DNA of 64,000 nucleotides from Ailanthus altissimus (GCA_946807835.1 OX327705.1:11562501-11626500); one strand, 5' to 3'; positions 34,031 to 47,278 are shown, numbered from the stretch's first letter. Notes: generated by a model not told the origin, from the sequence alone. Program-made: numbers and translations.

Positions 34031-35319
34031 TCGATCAAAATTGACATTGTACCTGTCACAACTTCTGGGGCCGCATCCACCTCTTGTTGGGTCACCACAA
34101 ATACCCTAGCTTGGGTATGCGGTCTCCTTTGCGATCCTCCGGATGATCCTCCTCGTACGGCTCCCCTACTAGGCTGTCTCACGCCGCTCGATCTTCTGAA
34201 TTGGGGACCTCCTCGAATCTGCCCTCGGGCGCCATTGGTTTGTCTTAGAGCTGATGGTCTATCTTCTAGCTTACTGCTAGCTCCATCATTTGGGCAATCT
34301 CTTATGTAGTGGCCCTCTTGACTGCACTTATAACACCCGGTAGTCCCCTTCCTACAATCCCCCAGATGGGCTTTGCCACATTTATTACACACCGGGAAAT
34401 TCTTCCAACTCTCCTTAGTGCTTCGAAATCCGGCCGATGGTTGCCGAACAGAAGCTTGGTTGGATTGAGCTCCTTGGCTTGGTTTCTGACTACTAGACCA
34501 TGTAGATCTCTCCTCTGTTCGGGTGAATTTACTCGGTCCTCCTCGAGAACCACCTGACCAACCTCTTTTCTGGCCTTGCTGTTTCGGTTTAGGGATGGCC
34601 GCCATGCTTCTTTCAACCCAAGTTACAGCTTCTACCAATGCTCCATACTGAGTGTGGGCTGCCGATACCACCTACGCCCTGATTCATGGATTGAGACCCA
34701 CTACAAACCGGTTAGTCTTCTGCTTTTCATTATCGGCTATGAAGGGAACGACATGGAGGAGCTCTGAAAACTTCTTCTCGTACTCTGCCACCGAGAGAGA
34801 ACCTTGTTCGAGCTTGAAGAACTCTTCTATCTTCGTATCTTTATAACCTTTGGGGTAGAACTTATTCAGAAATTCCTCTTTGAAAAGCGCCCAAGACACC
34901 CCATCAACATTCCTCCTTTGTAAGGCCTTCCACCAATCTTTCGTTCCTTCCTTCAGTAGAAATGCAGAGTAGACCACCATCTGTTCTTCCATACATCCCA
35001 TAACCTAGAAAATGTCTTCATTGTTCTCTAACCAAGATAGGGCTCTCTCGGGGTCTCTGGTACCGTCATAAGGTTTAGCGCCCAATTTCTTGGCGCGCTC
35101 AATGGATACTCCGGTCTCTCGCGCCTGTTGTATTGCCGCTGCTAGTATCTGGGCCATTTGAGCTATATTTACGTTCCCACCCTCTGACTCAATAGGTTGA
35201 GATGACTCAGGAAGGGTTTAAGGCATAGGAACATTTACCGATTCATTTTCCTGCTCCTCTTCAGGTGCAAGAGCCTCCACAACTGCTCTCCTAGTACGTA
35301 GGCCTCCACGACAATGCAT
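34015..35319 (-). pseudogene. Tekay gag, with in-frame stops
   Basis: The probable start is ATG at 35,319 (MHCRGGLRTRRAV). Further blocks are GAKPYDGTRDPERALSWLEN (about 35,070), DWWKALQRR, KEEFLNKFYP, LSVAEYEKKFSELL (34,684-35,001), then an Arg/Gly/Ser-rich tail with two zinc knuckles, CNKCGKAHLGDC and CYKCSQEGHYIRDC (about 34,290-34,380). Stops lie near 35,220, 35,010, 34,680 and 34,670. Gag packages element RNA. The 218- and 105-residue open pieces are parts of one gene. Confidence 0.88.
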
Positions 35320-35444
35320 ATTTTCTGAAAATTTAGTGACGATTATCAAATACAAAGAATTCAACTTACTAAACTTAGAAAAATATGCATGCAATTTCAA
35401 GAATCTCATTCTAAAAAAGAACTTTTTAACTAAAACTTCAAAAA

Positions 35445-35460
35445 CCGTGCTCTGATACCA
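35445..35460 (-). promoter_or_regulatory. Primer-binding site for initiator-Met tRNA
   Basis: The minus strand reads TGGTATCAGAGCACGG, three bases after the 5' LTR end. TGGTATCAGAGC is the standard plant site complementary to the 3' end of initiator-Met tRNA. Confidence 0.9.
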
Positions 35461-35463
35461 CTC

Positions 35464-38400
35464 TGACAGGACCCGACCCGAGACCTTCTAATATAGATCC
35501 CAGCAGCCCTGCCGGGCACCTCGACGGAAGTTCCTAAGAACCTAACTGGGTAAGTTGAGAAATTTCGCGAGGTGAACCCCTTTTTAGTTCTTGCTACTAC
35601 TGAGAAAGTCTTGTAATATACATGAAAATGACATATTAATTTTTTTAAACAAAGGGACAAAGTTTCTCCTGTTTTTCGAAAAACCATATAAAACCTGCAA
35701 ATAAATATCACTTCTATTTCAAAACACTTCTCGATACTACCAATTTAGACCTCCGATCCTTTCCAAATCAAATCCAACACAACTCAATAGTTTCATTTAA
35801 ATCATAAAATGAGCATAATCATAATAAGCAAAAACGATCATTATAAAATCGAAATCTCTTCTTGTTGGTTCAAACATACATACAAATATACATGCCTACA
35901 ACTATTATGCATAAAGTAAAGAGTGCTATTTAGCACATTTACATGTACAAAGATGATCTTCAGATTCGGCCCACTACTCGACAATAGGAGAATCAACAGC
36001 TTGCGTACCGAGACCTGCACCTGGGAAGGGGGTTTAGAAAACATAAAACACAAAACTAGTGAGCTAAAGGAGCTCAGTGAGTGCAATTAAGATTTCAATT
36101 ACAAGAACATTATGCATAGATAGCAAATTCTAAAGTACATACAGAAATCATGCTTCTAAAACTGATGTAAAACTGTAAAATGGTTTCTAATATCATATGC
36201 TAATGAAATCTTGCCGAACGGGTTTTATCTACATCTTTGGAAAACAATATCCAGAATCTGTATAACATAATAACTGCTGTGTGCATATAAATGCATAAAT
36301 GCTATCGATAAATCGAAAACTAGTAAAATCCTCACTCGGCCATTTTCTTTCTAAACTGTACTAATGGTAACCCTAAAGCTTTATACTCACGCAACGACTC
36401 AACTCGCACCGCACACGTGAGTAGGTCTCGGGGCACCTCTGTTGTCATATTTTAGGGTGTATGCATGTGATTGTGTATATATTGAAAAAATAAAATTATG
36501 CATCATATACATAAATTTGGCAGCGGAATTTATCAAGTAATCAATATATACACATGTAGTTCAATTCTTAACAATTTAAAAATACAGAAACATACCTTTG
36601 AAGACCTCTGATGAAGATTTCCAATTCCAAATATCCTTACTCCAAGTTTGAGCTCATCTTGAAGTGCACTTTTGTCCAATTCTAGTTTACAATAATCCGG
36701 TGGGATTGTGAAGCTAGAATAGTAGCAGTATGATCTCCAACAACAAGGTTTTGATTCTAGAAAGAAAAATATAAATGATTTAATTTTCTTTCTCCTTTGG
36801 TTTTTCTTATAAGTCTTTGTACTTTGAAAAACTCTCTCAAAAACCTACTCTTCTTTTTCCTCTCAACCCTTGCACGAATTTTCATTTACTCTCATGTTAA
36901 CACAATTGAAACTCAACTATTTTAGTGGTTACAACAACTTCACAAGTGCTCCACCAAAATTAGATTAAGTGGCCAACTACCAAAACCATTTTTTATGGTC
37001 ATTTTAATAGTCTAATAAAATTAATCATTAATTACAAAATGGTGCTCCACTAAATTTAGTTTATGTTTCTCAAATTAGGTATGTCTTCCATTTAGGAATA
37101 AAATAATAAATAAATAAAATCATATTTTATTTATTTAAATAACATTTATTTAATTATTCAAAAACTATTTGAATAATTAATATTTACCTTATTTGATTTT
37201 ACTAACATGGTAAATGGTTGAATTCATGGTAAAACAGTTCATACAATAAAATTGTGCCACTTGTTAATATCTAATTAGTTAACAACTCTTGTCAACTAAT
37301 TAAATAATATACTTAATATTTAAGTTTAAACAAGTGCACAACCCGAGGAACCCCGAAACATATTTTCAGTTTGCTGGAATTTCTATGATGGAATTGTTCA
37401 ATCCATTATGCTGCCCTAGTGCACAACGAGTACACTTCATATTGTGAGACTCTCTAGGTCCACGCCTGAATTGTCATATAGAACTCCTCCATACGTCCGT
37501 GAACGATGCCCCCCACACACGTTACGGATATTACAAAGCGACGCGTTAGACTATACAAGTTGAGGTTATAACATATTCATATAATCCCTCCATCATTTAT
37601 ATCTGAGTGAAGCAGAGATATAGATCAACACCGTCAAATCTCCATATACCCAACTGAAAGTTTATCTCTTGAATTGTATTTCAATAAATAATATTTCCAA
37701 ACACTTTTGTAATATTATTTATCCCTAGGGTTAAACCCTTCTCCCGGGAATTATTGCTTATGGCCATAAGACTTTCTGAAATACAATCTATAGAGTATTA
37801 GGATATAATACTCACCCAAATGAGCTGATGGATCCCATATCTATGCACACCGGACTCCATGAGCATCGGACCATACCCAGCGATACCCAGCAGTCAGACC
37901 ATAAAAGATTTCTGACATGTGTGGAATCAAAGTATGGTGGATCACTCACAAGCCCACCGTGGCACTCAGGTTAAAGGACCACGAATACTACTCAACTCGA
38001 AAGATCCTCCATTGACGGCTTTATGGGATGTCTATTGGAGATCTTTGTGAGTCTGTTCAGTATTCAGTCCTTACTGAATACCTGTATCTCTATACGAGCT
38101 TCCACTAAACTCATGGTTTGCTAAGACTAACCATCTGGACCATCCAGATATATACATACACCAATCTATATATTTGTTAAGGTATTCACTGACAGACCTG
38201 CATCAGTGAAGATAGATCAGGAACATAATATTTGAGAATATATTTTGCATAATGACATTTCCTAGCACTATTTGCAACTCTTTGCAATTATATCATTACT
38301 AATACATTCTTAGGTCTTTGTCCTATTTCAGACAAGGCTCTAACTCTTTAGATATCGCTGACTCTTATAACTTGGTAACTCTTATCAGAGCCAACTCTTA

Positions 38401-40425
38401 GCATTTATAACTCTTACCGTTGCTAATTCTTAGCACTGATCTAAACTCATTTAGACCAGAACTGAACTCTTTCAGATCTTACAATGTCTGAAATGTTACA
38501 AGCATCTTACCATATATAAATATAATTAGCGATTTATTGAAATAATAACACTAGTATAAATATTAAACAAATATTCATACATAATGGGATGGCACGTAAG
38601 CACAAATTCCAACAACCTCAACTAGCAGCACCCACAGTGACATCTCAAGACATCTCACTGGCTATGCAGCGGAATCCTACATCGCATATATATAGCGAGA
38701 CAATACCCCATACATAGAAGGCGACTCACATGACTCGACATCCCGACTTCCTGCAGTTAGTGACACACCCCCAAGACCTGCCCATGTGCATGGGATATAC
38801 CGGCCGGATCTAATACAATCACCATCACTATAATCTGAGAGTACCAATGGCCTTTAAAACAATTGCATAAATTTTAAAACTGTTTCTTAAACCGAACGTG
38901 TAAATGCATATCTATGGATACATATCAAGATCATAATCATGTTTATGCATTGAAAACTCATAAAACATACATTTTCATTATACTGAAACATAATAAACGA
39001 AAGATAACAGAAAAAGGAAGATTTTCACTGACTACCGCTCCGCGCTCAATTTCGCTCCCGATTTCTGCTTCCGTTACCGCTCTTGGTTTTCTTCACCTAC
39101 GTGCCACAAATGACATTTAGAACTAAATCGAATGCTAGAATCTCATTTACCTACTAAATGCCCTAATCGGCATATAAAGCCTGAATGCATACTACTTCCC
39201 GATTTTTATTTACGGAGTCATTTAATCTAATCTAACTCACCATCCGACACCCTGAAAATTATTGAACACCTTATAACTTGGTTGGACATAATTGCCCTTC
39301 ACCTTTCCAAAATGGACAATTATGTCCCATTTTCTTCATTTTTAGTTTTTCCATCAACCATATACATTCAATTTACAATATGCACCATTTACACACAACA
39401 ACTCAATCAAAACACCACTCAATCCCTAACTTCCCTAAAGTGGCAGAATTTCACCCTAGGTTCCAACACATTCCTTTTCTCAATTTCTTGTTCCAATTAC
39501 AACAAAATCAAGCCAATTTCATTCTAAAGCCCTAATTACAACCAATTGAAATCTCTACATCAAAATCACCAAAAACCCTAATTCTTACCTTGCCAATTTC
39601 TTCAAATTGATGACTCCTCCAAGCTCCACACTAGAATTCAACTCAATCTAAGCCAAGAACACACACAAGAATATCAATTGAAGCATTCTTGAAAGCTCAC
39701 TATCAAACTCATAAAACAATGCTTTTCTTACCTCTTTTTCTTGAATTGCCACTAATTGAGGCTTCAATTGAGCTCAGGGATTCATATGTAACCTTATTTT
39801 GGCTTGATTACACATGAGAAATCATGGAAAAAAAACTGAAATTTCACTGTAGCAGCACCTTCAAACTTTGCACGAATTTGCTCTCTTTTTTTGCTTTAAG
39901 TATTGGCTTTTGATCTCTTGAAAATTCTGCAAACTTCCAACATATATATAGTGCTCCCTCAATTGACCATTTTGCCCTTCAACTTACTCAAAACTTCTAA
40001 TTTGCCAATAGTTCAAATGGAAAGATTTAATTGGTTGCTTTGTAACTATCTAGTTAGAATAGTCAAATGAACTAACTAGAATTTCCAACTTGTTAATCCA
40101 TGAGATTGCTTCTAATTGGTCCATTCCTTAATATATGGATTGTATTTCTCAACAAAGGCTTGTTCCTTACATAATCCTTAAATGGAAATTCATGTAGTAA
40201 ATTAGAATTTTCTTTTCCAAGTCAATAGAGAAAGATTCAAAAAGTATTCTAGGTCGTCCGGTGCTCCGATCGAGTGTGAAATTACCAAATTAGGTCTAAT
40301 ATCTCTCACACGTATGATAAATAAAATATTTCTAATAAGGTTAAAATCGAGTAACCCTACGGTGTCTTTATTGCTCTATACCGAAATCTAGGCGCCAATA
40401 CTACTAATAGGGATTAGATATTACA
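35464..40425 (-). mobile_element. 5' LTR of the Tekay element, split by a nested LTR
   Basis: TGACAGGACCCGACCC at 35,464 matches the other LTR. It is interrupted at 36,440-38,614 and resumes with AACTAGCAGCACCC after the duplicated ACCTC, ending ATATTACA at 40,425. Without the insertion it is about 2.78 kb. Confidence 0.9.
36440..38614 (-). mobile_element. Copia-like solo LTR (2.18 kb) with ACCTC target duplication
   Basis: ACCTC lies at 36,435-36,439 and 38,615-38,619. The element reads TGTTGTCATATTTT ... CACAAATTCCAACA, with TGTTG/CAACA inverted ends. It is homologous to 16,462-18,820, including the stretches GATGGATCCCATATCTA and AACGAGTACACTTCATATTG. No ORF. A CGGTGGGATTG-type stretch and TTCCGCTGCC (minus) near the left end suggest its own sense strand is minus. 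Confidence 0.8.
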
Positions 40426-40430
40426 TGTAT

Positions 40431-41869
40431 AACTTTCCACATCAGTATAAATTGTTACAACCAGTGTTTTGCCATGCCACGATCTCTTAGGTTTTTCCTA
40501 AAAAATTTAGCGACTCTATTGGAGAGTTTGGCTAGGAGCTTTCTATAGCAAAGGCTAAGAAAAATGGTAGAAACACAAGATACATGTTACTGAGGAGTAA
40601 GACAAGTTCTTTTGCCATAGTGACACACAAAATAATCTACCCCTAGGTTCAAAGAAAGCCTAAGGAAACAAACAAACCATGGATGCCAATTTGAAGGCTA
40701 TAGCCCTTCTGTCAATCTAGATAAATCAATAGAATAGCCTGCGGTGACAGTGGTCATGCCAAATGTGTCTAAGGCATTCGTGAGAATGAGAATTAATTGG
40801 CCTCTGCTAACAACAACATGCTAGAGGGCAAGGGAGAAACTCTTACTCAATTTGACGTTCTGGCCATGATAAGCTAGATAAGTTGTAACCACCATAAGGT
40901 AAAGACAGAGTATGTTCTTTTGCCACCATATCTGTCTGAAATCCTAAACATGTCATACCCTAGGGGTTGTGACATGCTATCATTTTCTCCACTCAATAGC
41001 AAGATGGGAAACCACAAGAAATAATATTAGAGTGTTAACTTACTCTTTTGGCATAAACACCAATAAAGAGAGTCTATAGCTTAAGGAATTCTTAAATCTC
41101 TCATTGGTCGTGCCAACACTTGGTATTCCTTGTTACCAATTAGGGGTAAGAATTTGTATAAACAAATCGTATTTGTGCCATGTCAATAAAAGGTATTAAC
41201 AATTGTTTTTATCATATTTGCATACGATTCATTTACAGAAATGAATCATTCACTCAAACACAATTTTGATTCATTTAATATGAGAATTATACCACACGAC
41301 AGGATTAGACATGTTCAAATAAATGGATCAAATTCAATTTGTTTGTACGATTATATATGATTAGATTTGTTTACATTTATATTCAAATGAATAATATCAC
41401 TAAATTCAATTCATTTGCATGAAATATTTGATTCATTTACATACAATATTTGATTCGTTTAATATGATTAAACACATTTTAGTTATGATGAATATATTTT
41501 TATATTTTATATTTTTAATTATATATATTTATTTTATAATTGATTTCATGTTTTATTTGTGTCTTATACAATAAAAATTAATTCATTGTTAAATAAATTA
41601 ATTTGATTAGTTTAGTTTAATGTGATTTAAACAAATTTGCAAATCATAGAGCTCATACACATATTTCACATGATTAATAAATGAGTAATACGAATTAGAC
41701 CCGTATATTAATAGTGTCAATTTTTCTCAACTCATATTCACTTAAAGCATATCAAATTCTTATTGAAATAATCATAACATGAACCATTTTGCCACTCTTA
41801 TAGGTCCATACTTAACTAGAAATAGATGGCCTCAAAATTTCGTTAGAAATACTTCAAGAGTGAGGGGAG
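40431..41869 (+). other. Unassigned sequence, probably the 5' part of an old gypsy element
   Basis: There are no readable domains. It precedes, in the same orientation, protease and reverse-transcriptase remnants of a Tat-lineage element (43,271 on), so it may be that element's leader and gag after heavy decay. The stretch 41,140-41,790 is very AT-rich. Confidence 0.35.
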
Positions 41870-41874
41870 GTTAC

Positions 41875-43265
41875 TGATAAGGGCAAATTTGTCATATATT
41901 TTCTCATGTTTTTATTATTGATATTTTATGATTTTATGAGAATAGATGGCTATTTATGTGCATTATTGTTATTTATAGGGACTTGAACGAAATTTAAAGA
42001 AAGAATGCAAAAGGAGCGAAAACAGGGACTAAAATGCAAGTTTTCAAAGTATGTGTCCATCGCCCCAGCGCCACAAGGATTTTAGCCCCAACGCCAGAAT
42101 AGTGATCGAAATTAAAAAAACGACCCGTTTAAGTCGCGTCTAGCGCCCCAGCGCCAGACAGTCACCGCCCCAGCGACGAGACAGCGCCCCAGCGCCAAGA
42201 TCCCACCGCTCCAGCGGTAATAGCTTTTTCACGCGTCGCCCCAGCGACAGATGCATAGCGCGCCAGCGGTAGTGCGAGTCCTAGTCCGACGAGAATTGAG
42301 ATTTTCAAGCTCATATCAATCCCTATATAAAGCCACTCGTTCCCAGCCTTCAAGAATCAATCCAAGACGACCCAAGAGCACCAAGAATACAGAGCACGAG
42401 TCTTGGAGAGCAATAGGAGCTTAATTGAAGCAACTTTAGAGAGAGATACAAGACGTTCTTCGGCATCAAGAGTTCCTAGGCAGCGCAATTAAGAGCAATT
42501 CGACGTCTATATCGGTTTGCTAATAATTGTATCATGATTTATAATTATTTTTACTGCTGTTCTCTTGTAGCCATGAGCTAACTTATTTTCTAGGGTTAAT
42601 ATTTGAACTCAATATGTGCGCTTGAATTGCCATATCCTTTAGTATTTAATAAATTTAGTCATTTATTATTTAAATTACTTGTGTTTAATGCTTCAATATA
42701 TCTGGCCAATATATAGTGAATGAGTTGGTAATATTATTGATAAACTCGGAAGAGGAATCATAATATTTAGACCTAGGTAATTTGATACATGATTGTAGAG
42801 TAACATTTAATGTTGCATATGCAAGTTTCAACTTAGGATAGGAATATACCTAATTGGCATGTATGATCAATAAGACCTAATCTTAATGAATCCTAATTTA
42901 TTACAAGTACCATAGGAATATAGGTATTTGGTAAATTAAGGTATACTTGCATGACCTTGGAAGAGGCTTGTGAATACATTAGTGTCTTGATCAATAATAA
43001 AGACTAAGTGAGTTAAATATTAGAGGATTAATCATTAAAAAGCATATTGAGGGATAATATTAATCCTAGGTTTTCTCTACGTTTCTTACATTCATTCTTA
43101 GATTTTTGTTTTTCTGAATAATTATTAGGAAGATATAATTTTAGTAATTGGTTAAAAAGAAAACATTATCCCTGTGGGTTCGACATCCGACTAATTAGTC
43201 TCTTTATTACTTGCATACGATAGTGTATACTTGCACTTACTTTATGATATAGAAATATCGCATCA
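41875..43265 (+). mobile_element. Solo LTR with GTTAC target duplication
   Basis: GTTAC lies at 41,870-41,874 and 43,266-43,270. The LTR starts TGATAAGGGCAAATTTG and ends AAATATCGCATCA, length 1,391 bp, with a TATA box at 42,324-42,331. Between 42,060 and 42,275 it has seven GC-rich words of the type AGCGCCCCAGCGCC. The 3' half resembles family A LTRs; the 5' half differs. Its closest relative is the inverted LTR at 57,549-59,006. A 63-codon frame on the minus strand over the GC words is not a gene. Confidence 0.93.
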
Positions 43266-43270
43266 GTTAC

Positions 43271-45846
43271 TATGGTCTAGCTCAAAAAAACCAAGCAAGG
43301 CTATATAGAGTCACTTGTCAAGTATGTCAACATTTCAGAGATTTAGCTTTAGACTGCTTCTTGTAGAAAAAATAAGAAGAACTTGTGGAAATTTATATTA
43401 GTAACATATTTGGCGAATATAGAATCCATATTGAAATTATAGGGATACCTCTTTTATAAAACTGGTAGAAATTCCTACGAATGTTGCCTTATCAATAAAG
43501 GAAGCAATTGCTAGCAAGTAATAGAGGCCCAATAAGAAGAGAAAGTCAGAACTGCAAGCTTTATCTTTGATAATCTGGCTAACATATACAACAAACAACC
43601 TTCTAATGAGTATCCCTAAAAGCAACCAATATTGTTCAGCAATGAGGCCTTGAATATCTTTTTGGATGAATAGATATTCAATGGCTTTATACAACTTTAC
43701 CCTGTGAGGAGAAACCTAATCAAGAAAGACAGAAGAAGTTATAACTTATTTTGTCTGCATTAGGCATTGAACCATGTAACCATGAATTGGAAATAACTCC
43801 AAATGCTAGTCTACAATAAGATTAATGACGATGCTATAGAGATCCTTAACAAGTTTTAAGTCGTAGACTTGAATCTAATCCCTCAGTATTGGAAGTAGAG
43901 AGCAGTCGTAGTTAACCTATTAGTGTACATTAGAGATGTCTACCTTATAGAAGGGAAAATCATAAAAGATGTGGCTATAATCATCTAAGAAAAAGAGCAT
44001 AAGAAGTTGGAAAAGAAGCCACAAGATCTTATAGTGAGAACCCTATAACAAATTTTGAAGTTTAAATCTCTGTTTAATTAGATGGAATATAGACCTGTAG
44101 CACGAGAGTGCAATAATGTTATGTGGTCGAAGCCTAAACTAACCAGCCTTACCTAAAGACCACCAATGCCATAGTCTTCACTGACAAGAACATGAAGACG
44201 CTACATCCATATATAAGGCTATAAGGCATCCTCTGTACTTGTACACTAGAATTAATAATATGCCTATTAGGTGAGCACTAATTGACACGATTGCTTCTAT
44301 CAACATCAAACTTATATCTATATTACAAGTTGTTTAGATCCCTTTAAGATGTATCATAAGGAGAATGATCTAAGGTTTTACTTTATGGCTAAATATTTTG
44401 AGGGCATTATACAATTAGATTCAAAGAAAGAACCTCTGCATGCCCTATCCTATTTGACATGATAAACATCGAGGTTGAATGCCATATACTGCTCGGTAGG
44501 CTGTGGCTACACAAATATAGGCTAGTAGTGTCTACCTATTACCAATGTGTGAAGGGTCAAATTAGAATAAAACCATTTAGGATTGCAACTAATCCCACTT
44601 ATTTTCATTTAGAGGAGAGATACCTTATAGACCCTGAGGCCTACGATTAGTTTGATAACTATGTTAACAATATACTAGCCAGACTAATAGAAGTACTATT
44701 ACTAGGTGTTGGCAAGTATGGCGTGCCTGGAAACCTAGACTTATGAGAGGATGTCAGTAGAAAGATAAAGAAATTGTTTCTTGAAATGGCATGGCTAGAT
44801 AAAAAAAACTGAGTCTTTCTCATCATATTGTTAAAAGTAACTCAATAGGCATGTCATTTACTGCTTCTGATGATTTAAGAGACACAACAAATCGTAAAGG
44901 ATTCCCAAGCATAATATAGAAGAATGCCTTTGTGTGGAGTGACCTACGACTACATAACTAATTACAGCCTTATACAACAAAATTCCTCATGCTCCAAAAT
45001 GCATGTAAGACATCTCTTTTTTGTAGCCATTAAAGAGCTAAAGGAAATCAATTCAGGCCTTGATAAAGAGTAACAAAAGCTGTGCTATTGAGCACCAAGC
45101 TTTCAGTATAGGAAAAGAACTCACTCACTAGCCTAGCAAAAAGGTATAATGATGTATTTACATAGGGATACTAGGATATGCTTGGCCTAACTTCTAGATG
45201 GTTTGCCATACACTTAAGGAGGAATTTAAACTAAAATTAGGCTAGTCAAATAGTTACACCATAGCTTCCATCTTAACTTAGAACAAAAGATCAAAGAGAA
45301 AATAGAGAAGCTAATAGCTATTAGATTCATAAAGCCCATTAAGTATCCCACCTGACAACCCAACATAGTGATATTCAAAATGAAAAAGGCCAAATTTGTA
45401 TCTGTGTTGATTTTTGAGATCTAAACAAGATTTGTCTTGATGATGATTTTCCCTTTTCAAACATAATCATCCTTATTGATTCTTCTTCAAACCAAGGGAT
45501 GTTGTCATTCATAGATGGCTTCAGTGGCTACAACTAGATCAAAATGGTTTCATGAGACGCTAAAAAACTTTCTTTCGCGCCTTAGAGGGCAACTTCTGGT
45601 ACACAATCATGTTTTTGGGGTATAGTAAAAGTATTCATCCTACAACCTTAGAAACAACCTTAAGAAATGTGCTTTTAGGATCTTAACATGCAAATTCCTT
45701 AGGTTTTTGGTCTACTAAAAGGGCATTAACATTGATCCAACAACATTTTTAAAGGTTGGATACTACTGACTTGAATTACATAATCAAATGCAACCATACA
45801 AGCTAATTGCCCAATATGTCAAGCAAAAATTCATAAAGAAGTGTTT
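43271..45846 (+). pseudogene. Old Tat-lineage gypsy polyprotein remnant: protease and reverse transcriptase
   Basis: One short open piece (44,459-44,650) reads ILLGRLWLHKYRLV with STYYQCVKGQ, the conserved tail of Tat-type protease. From 45,280 a broken reverse transcriptase follows: GFI.PI.YPTW-like, VCVDF..LN-like, FMDGFSGYNQIKM-like and FWYTVMPFG-like blocks spread over different frames with stops. The element at 45,852 is inserted in it, and its integrase reappears at 51,227. It is heavily decayed, so much older than its insertions. Confidence 0.7.
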
Positions 45847-45851
45847 ATAAC

Positions 45852-47254
45852 TAATAGGGGCATAAAAGCACTACTATGATTTGTACTTAACTTTCATATT
45901 TTGCTACCAATTATAAGTATTTTGACTATTTAATTATATTTTTTGATCATAAACAGATGCATGATGGAAAATGTGACGCATAGGAACAAACGGAAGGCAA
46001 ATCGGACGTCAAACGAAGACGTTACGCTCAAAATACGAAAGTAGCACAGCAGCAGGTGGTTGGGTGCCGCGGCGCCCAGAATAGCGTGTGAGCGCCGCAG
46101 CGCTCAGCACCCAGTGCTGTGGTGCTTGTCGATGTCTTGACAGACCTGTACTCGTGCCCAGTGCCGTGGCGCTGAGCTCCTAGCGCCGCGGCGCCCATGC
46201 GGATGTTTAAATACCTTCTAAACTCGCCTATTGGATGGGGAGTCGAAGCTCATCGTGCCTAGGGTTTCTCATAGCAACAAAAACACTCTTTTGAGGCAAA
46301 AATAGAGAGACCTAGCAAGGATAATAACATAAGCAACAAACACACATTCAAGCCAAGAAATTAAGGTGAAGTTATTGAAGATTGGGGAATCAACTCTTAA
46401 GCAATCAAGACAAGAGGAAGAAGAACAACTCAGGGGATCACTTGTTTTGTTTTATTCCTTACTTCTAAGAGATGATTTCGTTCATTATATTTTCATACTT
46501 TTGCTTTGATATTCTTGTGAGCTAATTTCTCTTGATCTAGGGTTAGACGTTATTGAACCTAGTATGTAATTGATTTTGTTTAAACTCTTAGTTATGAAAT
46601 TTTATCCTTTAATTGATTCAATCTATCTATGCTTAATGCTTTCATTATACTTGATCACTATTTTGATTGTTTAGGAACCATGATGACTTTGACGAAAGGA
46701 GTCATGTGTTTAGCCTATGGTAGGTTGATACATGATCATAGGGTAATATCTATGAGTTTCATCTAGGATAGACATATACCTAGGTGGTATGTATGGTTTG
46801 ATTAGACTTAATCTTAATGAGTTGCATCTTATTCGGATTACCATAGACATATAGGTAATTATTAGGGTGTGATATTATCATTCGCCTGTCGACAGAAGCT
46901 TATGATGAAATCAGTGTCTAGCCAATCAATTGATAAAAATAGGATAACTAAGGGGTTAAAAGAATCAGTGAATTACTAGTGGATACGTCGATACCCTAGA
47001 TTACCTATCAATTTAGTAAATTTTATCTCCGAGTACTTGTGATATTTTAATTAGGTTCAATTTGATAGCAATAATTTAGTTAGTTAAACTCCATCCTTGA
47101 AGCTAGTCTGGATAAAGGTAAAGTAGAGTAATTTTAGTATTCAATTGAAGAAAATAGAAATAATAGTCTCTGTGGGATCAATAATCTGGACTTAGTCCTA
47201 TATTACTTGATACAAAAAGCGTGCACTTGCGCTAGGTCATTAAAATAGACATTA
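45852..47254 (+). mobile_element. 5' LTR of the gag-protease element
   Basis: It starts TAATAGGGGCATAAAAG (a TG-to-TA change at the terminus) and ends AAATAGACATTA (ATCA in the other LTR). A cluster of self-complementary words such as GCCGCGGCGCCC lies at 46,065-46,200, just upstream of a TTTAAATA box near 46,206. Confidence 0.82.
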
Positions 47255-47260
47255 AGGTTT

Positions 47261-47278
47261 TGGCGCCGTTGCCGGGGA
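47261..47278 (+). promoter_or_regulatory. Primer-binding site for tRNA-Asp
   Basis: TGGCGCCGTTGCCGGGGA is fully complementary to the 3' end of plant tRNA-Asp and is the usual primer site of Athila/Tat elements. It lies six bases after the LTR. Confidence 0.95.

Larger units (their letters stand above)
26264..40425 (-). mobile_element. Tekay-type chromovirus (Ty3/gypsy), structurally complete, with two nested insertions
   Basis: The 5-bp target duplication TGTAT is at 26,259-26,263 and 40,426-40,430. On the minus strand the order is 5' LTR (40,425 to 35,464), initiator-Met primer site, gag, protease, reverse transcriptase, RNase H, integrase, chromodomain remnant, polypurine tract and 3' LTR (29,061 to 26,264). 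Nested inside are a copia-like LTR (36,440-38,614) and a solo LTR (31,335-32,893). The C-terminal pol block HDVFHVSMLRKYIADPSHIL and the long LTRs of about 2.8 kb are typical of Tekay/Del. Stops and frameshifts make it inactive, and the two LTRs have diverged visibly, mostly by transitions. Confidence 0.92.

Noticed and set aside
33995..34309. Plus-strand frames over Tekay gag (33,995-34,309; 34,309-34,557; 34,576-34,767)
   Set aside because: They are antisense shadows of the gag gene, whose zinc knuckles and capsid blocks are clear on the minus strand.
42162..42353. 63-codon minus-strand frame over the GC-rich words of an LTR
   Set aside because: Its Gly/Ala/Arg content follows from the GC-rich repeats; not conserved in the related LTR at 57,549-59,006.
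47261..47278. tRNA-Asp gene
   Set aside because: Only the 18 bases complementary to the tRNA 3' end are present; it is a primer-binding site.
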